Below, in pieces: positions 5,089 to 12,342 of a DNA stretch of 12,342 bases. Below the pieces are notes generated by a model that saw only the letters and a list, made by a program, of their open reading frames with translations, did not search any database and was not told where the DNA came from. Source of the stretch: Candidatus Latescibacterota bacterium (GTDB lineage: Bacteria > Latescibacterota > UBA2968 > GCA-2709665). A program made the position numbers and the translations under genes. Position 1 is the stretch's first letter. The number at the start of each line of letters is the position of its first letter. The stretch spans positions 1 to 12,342 of the forward strand of contig JAAXHE010000314.1 of assembly GCA_012271065.1 (NCBI GenBank). Reading direction: 5' to 3'.

Positions 5089-6171
5089 CTATGGTCTGTA
5101 TATCAGGACCTGGTCCGTCGTCTGGAGGTCCTTCAAGCCTCCAGCGATCAGCACACGTCCGTCGCGAAGCAGTGTTGTCGTATAAAACGCGCGATTCTCG
5201 CCTATGCTGTCTCCGGTAGGACCGAACGCGCCGGTGGCGGGATCGTAGAGTATGACCTCTCCGCTTTCCCCGATAATGAAGACTTCGCCCGATGGCAGTA
5301 ACGTGGCAGCATGAATCGCTTCAAATCCAGGATCCCCTTCCGATGTAAACGTCCCCGTTGCCGGGTTGTATCGTTCGGCGGCGGTTACCGGCTCTTCAGA
5401 CCCCTCGTCCCCGGTGGTCCCGCCAATAACCAGCACGCTGCCATCCTGGAGGAGAATCGCTTTGTGATCCTGCCGTTCGTATCTCAGGTCACCGGTGCGG
5501 GTAAGCGTATTGGACGACGGATCGTAGATTTCGGACGCTTTCACGATGCCCGAGGCATTGACGCCGCCAACGATGAGAACCCGCCCATCCCGCAGCAAAG
5601 TTGCCGTATGCCCCGCGCGAATGACGACCGTCCCGGGGAGTGACGTAAATTCTCGCGTAGCGGTGTCAAAGATGGCAACACCCAGAGAGTAATATGTCAG
5701 GATCTTGCCATTGGGCATTAACGTGATCGACCAGATCCTAGCGAATGCCGGAAGATAGGGCTCAGGGGTGAACCGCCCGGTCCGCGGATCGAAAAACTCC
5801 AGAGGCGCCTGGTCCGCTCCCGCCAGAAGGACCCGGCCGTCCGGTAGTAATATTCCCATGTCGAGTATTCGTGGCAGCGACAGATTGCCCCTTCGGCTCG
5901 AGGTCCCCGTTACGGGGTCGAACACCTCCGTGCTGGCACGAAAAAGCGAGTTTGACACCTGCCCCGGGTTTTCAGTTGCGGCGCCGCCCGTAATCAGGAC
6001 GGTTCCATCCTGCAACAACACCGACGCGTGCCAGAACCGCCGCACCGTCATCTGACCGGCAACTTCAAAACCAACGAGATCGCTCGTCGCCTCCGGAGAC
6101 GTCGGTACGGGTGATCCGCAGCCTGTCAGGCTCGAGACGATTGCCAGTGCGGAAATCATCCTGACGGTCAT
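5089..6171 (-). CDS. Kelch-like seven-repeat beta-propeller lipoprotein
   Basis: The 360-residue protein starts with a lipoprotein signal (MTVRMISALAIVSSLTGC); the lipobox is LTGC with Cys18 as the lipidated residue. The mature part repeats 'H-x-A-x-L-L-x-D-G-x-V-L-I-x-G-G' seven times, beginning near residues 48, 104, 147, 188, 236, 287 and 330. These alternate with 'F/Y-D-P-x-T-G-x-F' strands, as in kelch and galactose-oxidase-type propellers. Seven repeats suit one complete propeller. Repeat 3 (SITLMPNGKILTYYS) and repeat 6 (VFIIGES) lack the Gly-Gly pair. No copper-binding Tyr/His set is evident, so an oxidase role is not supported; a binding or scaffolding role at the cell surface is more likely. 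GGAAGG sits seven bases before the ATG. The next gene downstream is 500 bases away across repeats, so co-transcription is doubtful. Confidence 0.88.
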   Translation of the reverse strand: MTVRMISALAIVSSLTGCGSPVPTSPEATSDLVGFEVAGQMTVRRFWHASVLLQDGTVLITGGAATENPGQVSNSLFRASTEVFDPVTGTSSRRGNLSLPRILDMGILLPDGRVLLAGADQAPLEFFDPRTGRFTPEPYLPAFARIWSITLMPNGKILTYYSLGVAIFDTATREFTSLPGTVVIRAGHTATLLRDGRVLIVGGVNASGIVKASEIYDPSSNTLTRTGDLRYERQDHKAILLQDGSVLVIGGTTGDEGSEEPVTAAERYNPATGTFTSEGDPGFEAIHAATLLPSGEVFIIGESGEVILYDPATGAFGPTGDSIGENRAFYTTTLLRDGRVLIAGGLKDLQTTDQVLIYRP

Positions 6172-6220
6172 CAGTTATCCTTCCGTATCGTCGTAACCTC
6201 TCCCGCGACCCCTCAGACCG

Positions 6221-6251
6221 AGCTATCAGCCATCAGCTATTAGCAGTCAGC
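6221..6251 (+). repeat. Degenerate 7-bp tandem repeat
   Basis: The units AGCTATC, AGCCATC, AGCTATT, AGCAGTC and a final AGC follow one another. It lies in the 260-base spacer between the GWxTD gene and the kelch gene, which otherwise holds only the palindrome at 6307-6334. Similar AGCTATC-AGCCATC strings are frequent between genes in other genomes. Confidence 0.65.
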
Positions 6252-6306
6252 AAAACCCGTTTGACGATACGGCCTGTAGATATCTATTCGCGGATGCCTG
6301 GTTATC

Positions 6307-6334
6307 GTAGGGGCGACCGGCCGGTCGCCCCTAC
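6307..6334. repeat. Perfect 28-bp palindrome of the GTAGGGGC type
   Basis: GTAGGGGCGACCGG (6307-6320) is followed directly by its exact reverse complement (6321-6334). It lies 98 bases beyond the stop of the GWxTD gene and 135 bases upstream of the kelch gene start. As RNA it would form an uninterrupted stem limited only by loop size, so it could attenuate or protect the operon's 3' end, although no T-run follows. It is a relative of the imperfect copy at 1225-1250. Confidence 0.85.
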
Positions 6335-6431
6335 AGATTCCGCAACCGCACAAGAAGGTGCGCTGCCCTTCGTTTTGGACCCTCGCCCGCCCTTCCACGT
6401 CGGAACCTTGCGCCGCTTGATTTCTACGATC

Positions 6432-9400
6432 CTATGGCGCAATCACAAATGCCACGTCTTTTTCCACTTTCTCGCCGCTGTTCCTGTCGTTGATCGTTAT
6501 CTTCAATGAATATCGTCCCGGAGCCTGTTCGTCGAGCGCGAGTTCCACGTATTCCTCGACCTGTGCCGACGCGCCCTGCTGTTCGTACGTAACGGCAAGC
6601 TCCTCGCGCCTGCCGGTTCCCCATCGGAACAGGCGTGAGATGTTTCCCGCCCGCCCGGGAGCGTCTCTGGACGTGATGGCATAGGAAACGTTGAAGTTCG
6701 TCTGACCGAACGCATCCTTGTCCAGGTTGTAGATTTCGTAGTAGACGAACACGCTCTGGCCCTTCCTGTACGCGCGCGAAGGCATCGGAACGACTTTCAG
6801 GTCTCCCTTGGTAAACTTACTGCCCACCGTTTCCACGCCGACCTGCCAGGCCAGTTCCAGATCGCTGATCTGCAACCGTTCTTCACCATAAAGATCCACT
6901 TCGACCTGCTGCTGATAGATGCCCACTCTTCCTCTCAGGCGGTCCTGCGACTTTACCTCCAGCCGGTAGGCGCCCGGCGGCAGGTCAAGTTTCAGCACAT
7001 CAGGTACCATTAGGTCTTCTCCCGCCTGGTTTCCGGCGGCTTCGTAGGTCAACTCATCGGTTCGACGGTAAACCGTATCTTGAGACGACGAAATGAGCGC
7101 CGCGTGGTGCGTGAGAACCTGCCGTGTGAAATCCTCTTCCGGCACGTAATGCGCCGGAAGAATGGGGACGCCGTAGTAGATTTCGAGGAGGCTGCGGCCG
7201 TCATCGCCCCTGAAGTCGGCGAGGGAGTAGTGGAAATCGAGCGGCGGCGTTTCATGTCGTGGCGTATAGAAGTCGGGCGTAACCCGTGCTGCTCGCCGGT
7301 AGACGGAATGGGGCGCGTGCCTGCTCAAGGACGCGGTCTGGCTGATCGATATATCCCCCTGGTTTGGCGGTACCGGAGCGTAGTCGTAGATCCCGGAACC
7401 AATCTCGTCGGTAAAGGTGATTTCGATTCCTCCGCCCGCATCGGCATAGATCCACGTCTCCCAGGGTACGGTGCTCCGGTCTTCGTCGGTGGTAACGGGG
7501 TGATAGTCGCCAAATCCCAGGCTTTCGTCCAGTGGCAAAATGCCTATCTTCACGGAATCGTCATCCACGAAGAAATGGTCCCTTTCTCTGTCCTGATTCA
7601 GTTCCGTATCGGCCGCCTCCGTACCATTGTCCGCCGCGCCGGCAATTTCACACGCCGATGGGGCCGAGTTCTCTATCTTAAACTCTCTCAATTCGTACCA
7701 GGCGCCGTCGAGCTGCTTGAGGCTGCGCACGGGATAGACGGGTCCGACAAAAGTGTGCGCGCGAACGTCGCCCTTGTAGATGTTGTAAGCGAGCCGCTCC
7801 TTGACCCGCTGCACTTTCAGGCTCTGTTTGAAGTTGGGGTCGTCCGACCGGGACCGGTGATCGGGTTCCCCGAATCGGATATAGACGTCGCCTCTCGCGT
7901 CCCACGGTTGTTTGCCTTCCGAAAACTCGGTCAGTGCGTACCAGACCCTTCGGTAGTGTTCCAGCAGGCGTTCATTCACCGGTGTGGACAGGTCCGGGTC
8001 CTTCCCGTTCCAGAATCGTCTGAGATACGTCTCGCGATCCAGGCCCGGGGTCTCATCAGATGCCCTGAGATCCTCACCGGAGGCGACAAGCGAGATATCT
8101 TCGTACAATTCCTTCACTTCCGGGTCAAGTTTGGAGATGTAGTCTTCGAAGAACGCCATCGCCATATCCGCTTTGTCCTGCTCGATGGCGGAAATGGCGA
8201 TAATGGGCATCAACTCGATGGCTTCGGGATGCCTTTTGACGAAGTCCAGCAGATGGTCCATAATCCTGGAATAATCTCTGACTTTCAGGTACGCAACGCC
8301 GAGCCGGCGCTGCGCGTCCACGTCTTCCGGACGAATCGCGAGGTACTTCGTATACCATACGACGGCCTTCTCGAATTCCCAGGAAAGGTTCAGATAATAG
8401 TCTGCAATCATCAGACAGGCGCCCGCGTGGCTCGGGTCCATTTTCAGGACTCTTTTTGCTTCCAGTTCGGCGTCGCGCTGCTTCATCGCATAACGCACTC
8501 TGGCCATCTGATACCGCGCATCCACAAAATCCCGGTCCCTTACCAACGCTTCGGTGAAATGGTGGATCGCGAAATGCCGCTGCATCGGCCAGGTCGCGTA
8601 AAGCATCCCAAGGCCGTGGTGGGCCAGCGCCTTGCTCCCCAGGGTCAGCGCCCGATGAAAGGCGTCCTTCGATTCCTCGAATCGTCTCAATTTCAGGAGT
8701 ATGTGACCCAGATTGACGTATGCATCGGGGTCCCTGGGGCGTTGACGGGCTACGCTGCGAAAGATCAGTCGAGCCCGATTCAGATCATCGCCGTCCATCG
8801 CGCGACGCCCGCTGGCGGCCAGGCTGTCGACCTGTGCCGCGCGCGGTGTTGAGATTTTCGTGTGACCGCCGTCGAGACCGGAGACGCCGTCGATCCGTTC
8901 GCCGCGGTGCCAGAAACATGCCAGGGCCGGCGCACCGGGCAACCCGTCATGTCTATAGAGATAGTCGCTGAGAAATGAGAAGTCCCTGTTTACCGGGCAG
9001 GAGAACAGAACGCCGAGGATGTTTTTGTAGTCATCCCGTGTGTTCCCGGAGTGCGTTTCTGCAACAATCCTGGCTGTTGCCCACCGATGTAGTTCTCCAA
9101 GATCCGTTGGTGCGGCGCCGTCCCTCGCGTGCTTGAATCCCGCGATCAACCGCAGCATCCCCGTCAGACGCTCCCGGCAGTTGCTTCTGTCGGCCTCCCT
9201 GGTGTCTGCATCGATCCAGTCTTCGCATATTTCGATGTATCTCGCACAACTCTTCGCCGACAGTCCGTACTTCGCGGCCCCATCGTAGAGTCTCTTGAAT
9301 GCGCGCCTGGCCTGGTCGAACATCTTCTCGGCTCTGGGTTTATTTCCGCGGTGCAGCGCATTCCTTCCGCGGATGTACAGGTCCAGGCCGGTTCCGATCA

Positions 9401-10169
9401 GGCCCAGGGCAACATCTGCCCCGTCGGTCCCTCGCATGGCCGGGGAGATCTGGGAATGCGGGAATGACTCACGACGTCGTTTCCCGATCGTGGATATATC
9501 TTTTTTAATATCTAGCCGGACAGCCTCTCCCGTGTCAACGTGAACGCGGATCGACTCTGCTCCGTCATTGATTCGGCACCAAACGGACTCTCCGTCGGCT
9601 GACCACTCCACCGGCCCCCCAACATCGCCGGCAAACAGATGCCTGATATCGCCGCGGTCATTCGCGATCCATAGGCCGCGGTCCACCCTGGCCAATTCAC
9701 TTCCGCGATACCCGACAATCGCTAACAACCGTCCACCTGGGGAAAGCGCGAACTCGAGGGATTGCATGTCTCCGGGAAGCGGCCACGGCTCCTCTCCGGC
9801 GCCGTCCAGGCTCAACCGCCAGATTCGGTTTCGCGTAATCGGCAGTGTGCGGCCGCCGTAAAAGTACGACCCCCACGCTTCCCGTCGCAGGCTTTGCTCC
9901 AGGTAAATCAGTTCGTCCCCGCCAGGCGCAAATTGAAGGTTTCCGGGACCACCGGGAAAGGCTCTCAGCATTCTTGAGCCATCGTCTCTCGAGGAGACGA
10001 GCCATATCTCGGACAACGATACTGCTCCTTCGCCACGTCTGACAACATGGGCCAGATGCCCGCCATCCGCCGACCTCACGGCAGGTATATCTTCCCCCGA
10101 GGTCTCGACAATGCCAGGCAGCGTCAAAATACCCAACGCGCTTATGAGCAGGTTCTTCGTCCACTGCAT
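6432..10169 (-). CDS. Exported multidomain GWxTD-family protein (propeller, pseudopilin-like segment, TPRs, GWxTD core, Ig-like end)
   Basis: The ATG at 10169 follows GGAGG with a 7-base gap and begins a signal peptide (MQWTKNLLISALGILTLP). The frame is also open to a GTG at 10205, which overlaps the upstream stop. Of 1245 residues, about 25-225 resemble TolB/PD40 propeller blades (for example LQFAPGGDELIYL, VEWSADGESVW). Residues 330-430 resemble a pseudopilin globular part (FSCP, SDYLYRHDG, H and LDGGHTK). Residues 445-660 are TPRs (DPDAYVNLGHILLKLRRFEESKDAF and following). Residues about 705-800 are the GWxTD core: 'FWNGKDPDLSTPVNERLLEHYRRVWYA' then 'PWDARGDVYIRFGEPDHRS', where family members have G-W-x-T-D-R-G. 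Residues 1090-1245 form an Ig-like sandwich with 'FVYYEIYNLDKDAFG' and 'GRYSLKITINDRNSG'. Biochemical role unknown. It shares an operon with the phosphodiesterase. Family call is firm; minor domains are inference. Confidence 0.85.
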   Translation of the reverse strand: MQWTKNLLISALGILTLPGIVETSGEDIPAVRSADGGHLAHVVRRGEGAVSLSEIWLVSSRDDGSRMLRAFPGGPGNLQFAPGGDELIYLEQSLRREAWGSYFYGGRTLPITRNRIWRLSLDGAGEEPWPLPGDMQSLEFALSPGGRLLAIVGYRGSELARVDRGLWIANDRGDIRHLFAGDVGGPVEWSADGESVWCRINDGAESIRVHVDTGEAVRLDIKKDISTIGKRRRESFPHSQISPAMRGTDGADVALGLIGTGLDLYIRGRNALHRGNKPRAEKMFDQARRAFKRLYDGAAKYGLSAKSCARYIEICEDWIDADTREADRSNCRERLTGMLRLIAGFKHARDGAAPTDLGELHRWATARIVAETHSGNTRDDYKNILGVLFSCPVNRDFSFLSDYLYRHDGLPGAPALACFWHRGERIDGVSGLDGGHTKISTPRAAQVDSLAASGRRAMDGDDLNRARLIFRSVARQRPRDPDAYVNLGHILLKLRRFEESKDAFHRALTLGSKALAHHGLGMLYATWPMQRHFAIHHFTEALVRDRDFVDARYQMARVRYAMKQRDAELEAKRVLKMDPSHAGACLMIADYYLNLSWEFEKAVVWYTKYLAIRPEDVDAQRRLGVAYLKVRDYSRIMDHLLDFVKRHPEAIELMPIIAISAIEQDKADMAMAFFEDYISKLDPEVKELYEDISLVASGEDLRASDETPGLDRETYLRRFWNGKDPDLSTPVNERLLEHYRRVWYALTEFSEGKQPWDARGDVYIRFGEPDHRSRSDDPNFKQSLKVQRVKERLAYNIYKGDVRAHTFVGPVYPVRSLKQLDGAWYELREFKIENSAPSACEIAGAADNGTEAADTELNQDRERDHFFVDDDSVKIGILPLDESLGFGDYHPVTTDEDRSTVPWETWIYADAGGGIEITFTDEIGSGIYDYAPVPPNQGDISISQTASLSRHAPHSVYRRAARVTPDFYTPRHETPPLDFHYSLADFRGDDGRSLLEIYYGVPILPAHYVPEEDFTRQVLTHHAALISSSQDTVYRRTDELTYEAAGNQAGEDLMVPDVLKLDLPPGAYRLEVKSQDRLRGRVGIYQQQVEVDLYGEERLQISDLELAWQVGVETVGSKFTKGDLKVVPMPSRAYRKGQSVFVYYEIYNLDKDAFGQTNFNVSYAITSRDAPGRAGNISRLFRWGTGRREELAVTYEQQGASAQVEEYVELALDEQAPGRYSLKITINDRNSGEKVEKDVAFVIAP

Positions 10170-10201
10170 AACAACACCTCCGGAGGCGTTTTCGACTCGA
10201 A

Positions 10202-12271
10202 TCACGAAGGAACGCCCGGGTCGGACATCCGCTCCAGCACCATTTCATGCCCTTCGAACAAGTCCCGCGCCACCGCACCCTGCGCCTGGCGCGGCGGCTC
10301 GACGCCCAGGATCCGGCAGAAGGTCGGCACAATGTCGGCAGCGTGGATATACCCCAGCTTGTCCACCGGCCGTTCGTATCCGCGCTTCACCCCCGGCCCT
10401 GCCATCAACCACGAACCGAAGCTGGACGAGACTTCACTCATGGTCGGCAGAAAGCCCCCGTGATGCGCCCCGAACACATTTGGCGCGCCTACGCAGCCCC
10501 CACCCGCAATGCCCCGCCACTGGCCGTAGTACCCGCTTACGTACCCGTGGTCCCAGGCGAAGACCACGTCGCCGCACTGGTCTCCCCATTGCCCGAGGAT
10601 GTACGCGTCCCGTCGCGGCAGGGCGATAGCCACCGGATTGCGTCCCGCTTCCTCGTCGACCCACGTGCGCAACGCCAGCAGCAACTCGGCCTCGATCCGG
10701 TCGAACTCAGGTCCCGGAACGGCGTTGATGAAAATGTCGAACCCCTTGTCATCCTTGAGATAGGCCCGGGTGCGCTCCCAGTCGATATCCTCCTCGCGCA
10801 CCTGATCTCGCGCCAGGTCCTCTTCCGCGCCGCGCTTGAGCGCCAGAAAGCCCTGCTCCTGCAAGAACAGCCGGATATTGGCCACCCGGACGTCGGGTGA
10901 GCAACCATGGTCGGACACCACGCCCACGTACGTATGCGCGTTCGAGTCCTCCCACAAACGTCCCAGGATACGGTCGCCCACCTGATAGGCCCGTCGGAAG
11001 TAGTGTAAGTACTTTTCGGCGCGCTCTGCTACGTACCCGGGGCACACGGGGTCGACATCCCCCAGGTGGATGTGGTTGAGGTAATCGTACAGATGCCAGT
11101 GGCAGATAAAAAACGAACAGCCCCGCTCCCGAAGCATGTAGCGCGCGACCTCGGCAAACCACATCCCCTGGTACTCGCATTCCTCGAGGGCCGTATCGAA
11201 ATCGGCCATGCCCGAGGTATAGGGCAACATGGAGGCGTGTTCCTGATACGGGCCGAAGCGCTCCAGAAGTTCACCGGCCAACGCATCGGGGAACGTGAAG
11301 CCGTCGGTAAAAGTCACCTGGGTGCGATAAAGCTTGAGCCGGCTGCCGTCAGCGGCCAGCTCCATCAGCTTGAAGCGCAGCGACGCCGGGCGTTTGCTCC
11401 CGTCGACGGCAAAGCCCTCCACCGCCCACTCGCTCCATTCTCCCACGCCGGCTTCTGCGATGCAACAGGACCCGCTCTGGTCCCGGCACACCAGCACCCG
11501 GTCGTAGCCCCGTCCCTCGCTGTCCACCGCGAGCAGGTTGAACGTTGTGACATCCCCGCCCGGCCGGGCCGCCACGTCAATGCTGCTCTCCAGCGGCGGC
11601 GCCGCACTCTCGGGCATGTTGCGCCATTCCTTCGCCGGTGTCAGCGACGGAATTGGCTCGACGCTCCGTTGGACATGCCGCACCGCCGTGCCATCGTGGT
11701 CCATCCCGATGGTTTCCGCCAACGCAGCGTCCGTGGTATAGGCCTGGCAGGAGGCCACTTCAAACTCCGTGCTGCGATGGCCAGGGTGGCCGAAACCGTC
11801 CACAACATAGCCCGACTTCACCCCGGACGGATGGGCGGCGGGATAGTGTACGGCCACACTCTTCATGCCCGCCCGTTCCAGCGCATTCCAAATTCGCTCG
11901 GCGTTGTTGGCCCGGCCGTCGAAACTGTCGATCCGCCGTCCCGGCGCAACTTCCACCCGCCAGCGCGTGACTCCGTGCGTGCCCGTGTGCGCCCCCGTCG
12001 AGAGTGTGGCCCAGTTGGTCGGGGTCCACACCGGGAAAGAGGGAAGGGTCTGATTGACGGCGCCCTCGCGCAGCATGCGTTCGAAGTGAGGCAACGCGCC
12101 TTCCGCGGCGAATCGCTTCATCATCGGGACGATAAAGCCGTCCATGCCGAAAGCGTAGATTTTCTCCTCCACGTCTCCTCGTCCGGTAAAGGGTATTGGA
12201 TGGTCGGGTAGTTGCGGGTATTCCCCCACAGACGGAAACCGGATCGGGCCGTGCTGTTGTTGCGGGATCAT
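10202..12271 (-). CDS. Alkaline-phosphatase-superfamily type I phosphodiesterase/phosphatase
   Basis: The 689-residue protein carries the two-metal active site of the alkaline phosphatase superfamily in nucleotide pyrophosphatase/phosphodiesterase form. Asp44 is in 'YAFGMDGF'. The nucleophile is most likely Thr83, with Asn86, in 'PVWTPTNWATLSTG', aligning with T-F-P-N-H of NPP enzymes. Asp396 and His400 are in 'YDYLNH', Asp454 and His455 in 'VVSDHGCSP', and His603/His604 in 'GAHHGGFLP'. All ligand positions are present, so it should be active on a phosphate mono- or diester; the substrate is not readable. Residues about 180-370 are a large beta-rich insertion between nucleophile and second metal site. 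No signal peptide is seen, so it is probably cytoplasmic. The ATG at 12271 follows AGGAG four bases away and is preferred to a TTG at 12289. The GWxTD gene starts 32 bases after its stop. Confidence 0.9.
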   Translation of the reverse strand: MIPQQQHGPIRFPSVGEYPQLPDHPIPFTGRGDVEEKIYAFGMDGFIVPMMKRFAAEGALPHFERMLREGAVNQTLPSFPVWTPTNWATLSTGAHTGTHGVTRWRVEVAPGRRIDSFDGRANNAERIWNALERAGMKSVAVHYPAAHPSGVKSGYVVDGFGHPGHRSTEFEVASCQAYTTDAALAETIGMDHDGTAVRHVQRSVEPIPSLTPAKEWRNMPESAAPPLESSIDVAARPGGDVTTFNLLAVDSEGRGYDRVLVCRDQSGSCCIAEAGVGEWSEWAVEGFAVDGSKRPASLRFKLMELAADGSRLKLYRTQVTFTDGFTFPDALAGELLERFGPYQEHASMLPYTSGMADFDTALEECEYQGMWFAEVARYMLRERGCSFFICHWHLYDYLNHIHLGDVDPVCPGYVAERAEKYLHYFRRAYQVGDRILGRLWEDSNAHTYVGVVSDHGCSPDVRVANIRLFLQEQGFLALKRGAEEDLARDQVREEDIDWERTRAYLKDDKGFDIFINAVPGPEFDRIEAELLLALRTWVDEEAGRNPVAIALPRRDAYILGQWGDQCGDVVFAWDHGYVSGYYGQWRGIAGGGCVGAPNVFGAHHGGFLPTMSEVSSSFGSWLMAGPGVKRGYERPVDKLGYIHAADIVPTFCRILGVEPPRQAQGAVARDLFEGHEMVLERMSDPGVPS

Positions 12272-12342
12272 CCGTCTCCTGGCGGGCAACCGGGCTCAGA
12301 AGCTGTTTTAAAATTACCGGTGAGTTCCCGAGCGCGAGCGAA

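Noticed and set aside
7080..8852. Long plus-strand open frame of 590 codons opposite the GWxTD gene
   Set aside because: It lies fully antisense to a protein with clear TPR and GWxTD motifs. Its own translation has no recognisable domain, and long antisense frames are expected in GC-rich genes.
11066..12211. Plus-strand open frame of 381 codons opposite the phosphodiesterase gene
   Set aside because: It is antisense to all the N-terminal catalytic motifs of the phosphodiesterase and has no family resemblance.
12268..12342. Minus-strand frame entering from the right edge and ending in a TGA that overlaps the phosphodiesterase ATG
   Set aside because: The ATGA overlap is suggestive of a further operon gene, but only 24 codons are visible, they include an AT-rich stretch, and they resemble nothing recognisable. 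A second frame is also open there.

Overview
The window is a piece of a GC-rich bacterial chromosome (roughly 55-60% G+C by eye) whose genes lie almost entirely on the minus strand. No rRNA, tRNA or CRISPR is visible. The best lineage clue is the large GWxTD-family protein, a family known mainly from Gemmatimonadota, Latescibacterota and other FCB-group or candidate phyla. The dispersed intergenic palindromes (GTAGGGGC type, CATTCTGAGCG type, CCGTTGA-AAAG type) also fit a large, repeat-rich environmental genome, probably a metagenome-assembled one. The phylum assignment is inference.

Layout, left to right. (1) Positions 1-73 hold the first 24 codons of a minus-strand gene resembling the N-terminus of enolase-superfamily (mandelate racemase type) enzymes. 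Upstream of it is a 152-bp inverted-repeat element (87-238) that supplies the stop codon of a membrane-anchored TlpA/ResA-type thioredoxin (236-772). (2) Positions 773-1332 carry no gene. They hold two copies of a CATTCTGAGCG-type repeat and a GGGCAGGTTT palindrome, and are bracketed by an exact 15-bp direct repeat. (3) Positions 1333-2994 form a small regulatory and toxin-antitoxin island. A minus-strand XRE regulator is divergent from a plus-strand HigB-like toxin and HigA-like antitoxin pair with ATGA overlap; the pair has a recognisable promoter with a palindromic operator candidate. These are the only plus-strand genes. (4) Positions 3089-4588 encode a putative alpha/alpha-toroid glycan-active protein with a C-terminal fibronectin III domain. 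(5) Positions 4662-5080 are a gene-free segment bounded by 30-bp inverted repeats (27/30 identical). (6) Positions 5089-6171 encode a seven-repeat kelch-like beta-propeller lipoprotein. (7) Positions 6432-12271 hold a two-gene operon: an alkaline-phosphatase-superfamily phosphodiesterase/phosphatase (10202-12271), followed 32 bp later by a 1245-residue exported multidomain GWxTD protein (6432-10169).

How the genes may work together. The TlpA-like protein is probably an extracytoplasmic thiol-disulfide reductant. The kelch lipoprotein and toroid/FnIII protein look like cell-surface, carbohydrate-facing proteins. The phosphodiesterase and GWxTD protein are tightly linked and likely co-transcribed; this pair is the strongest candidate for an undescribed system. 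The GWxTD protein appears to combine an N-terminal TolB/PD40-like propeller, a pseudopilin-like segment without its membrane helix, TPRs, a GWxTD core with a degenerate signature, and a C-terminal Ig-like sandwich. The HigBA module and XRE regulator look like an independent mobile or defensive insertion.
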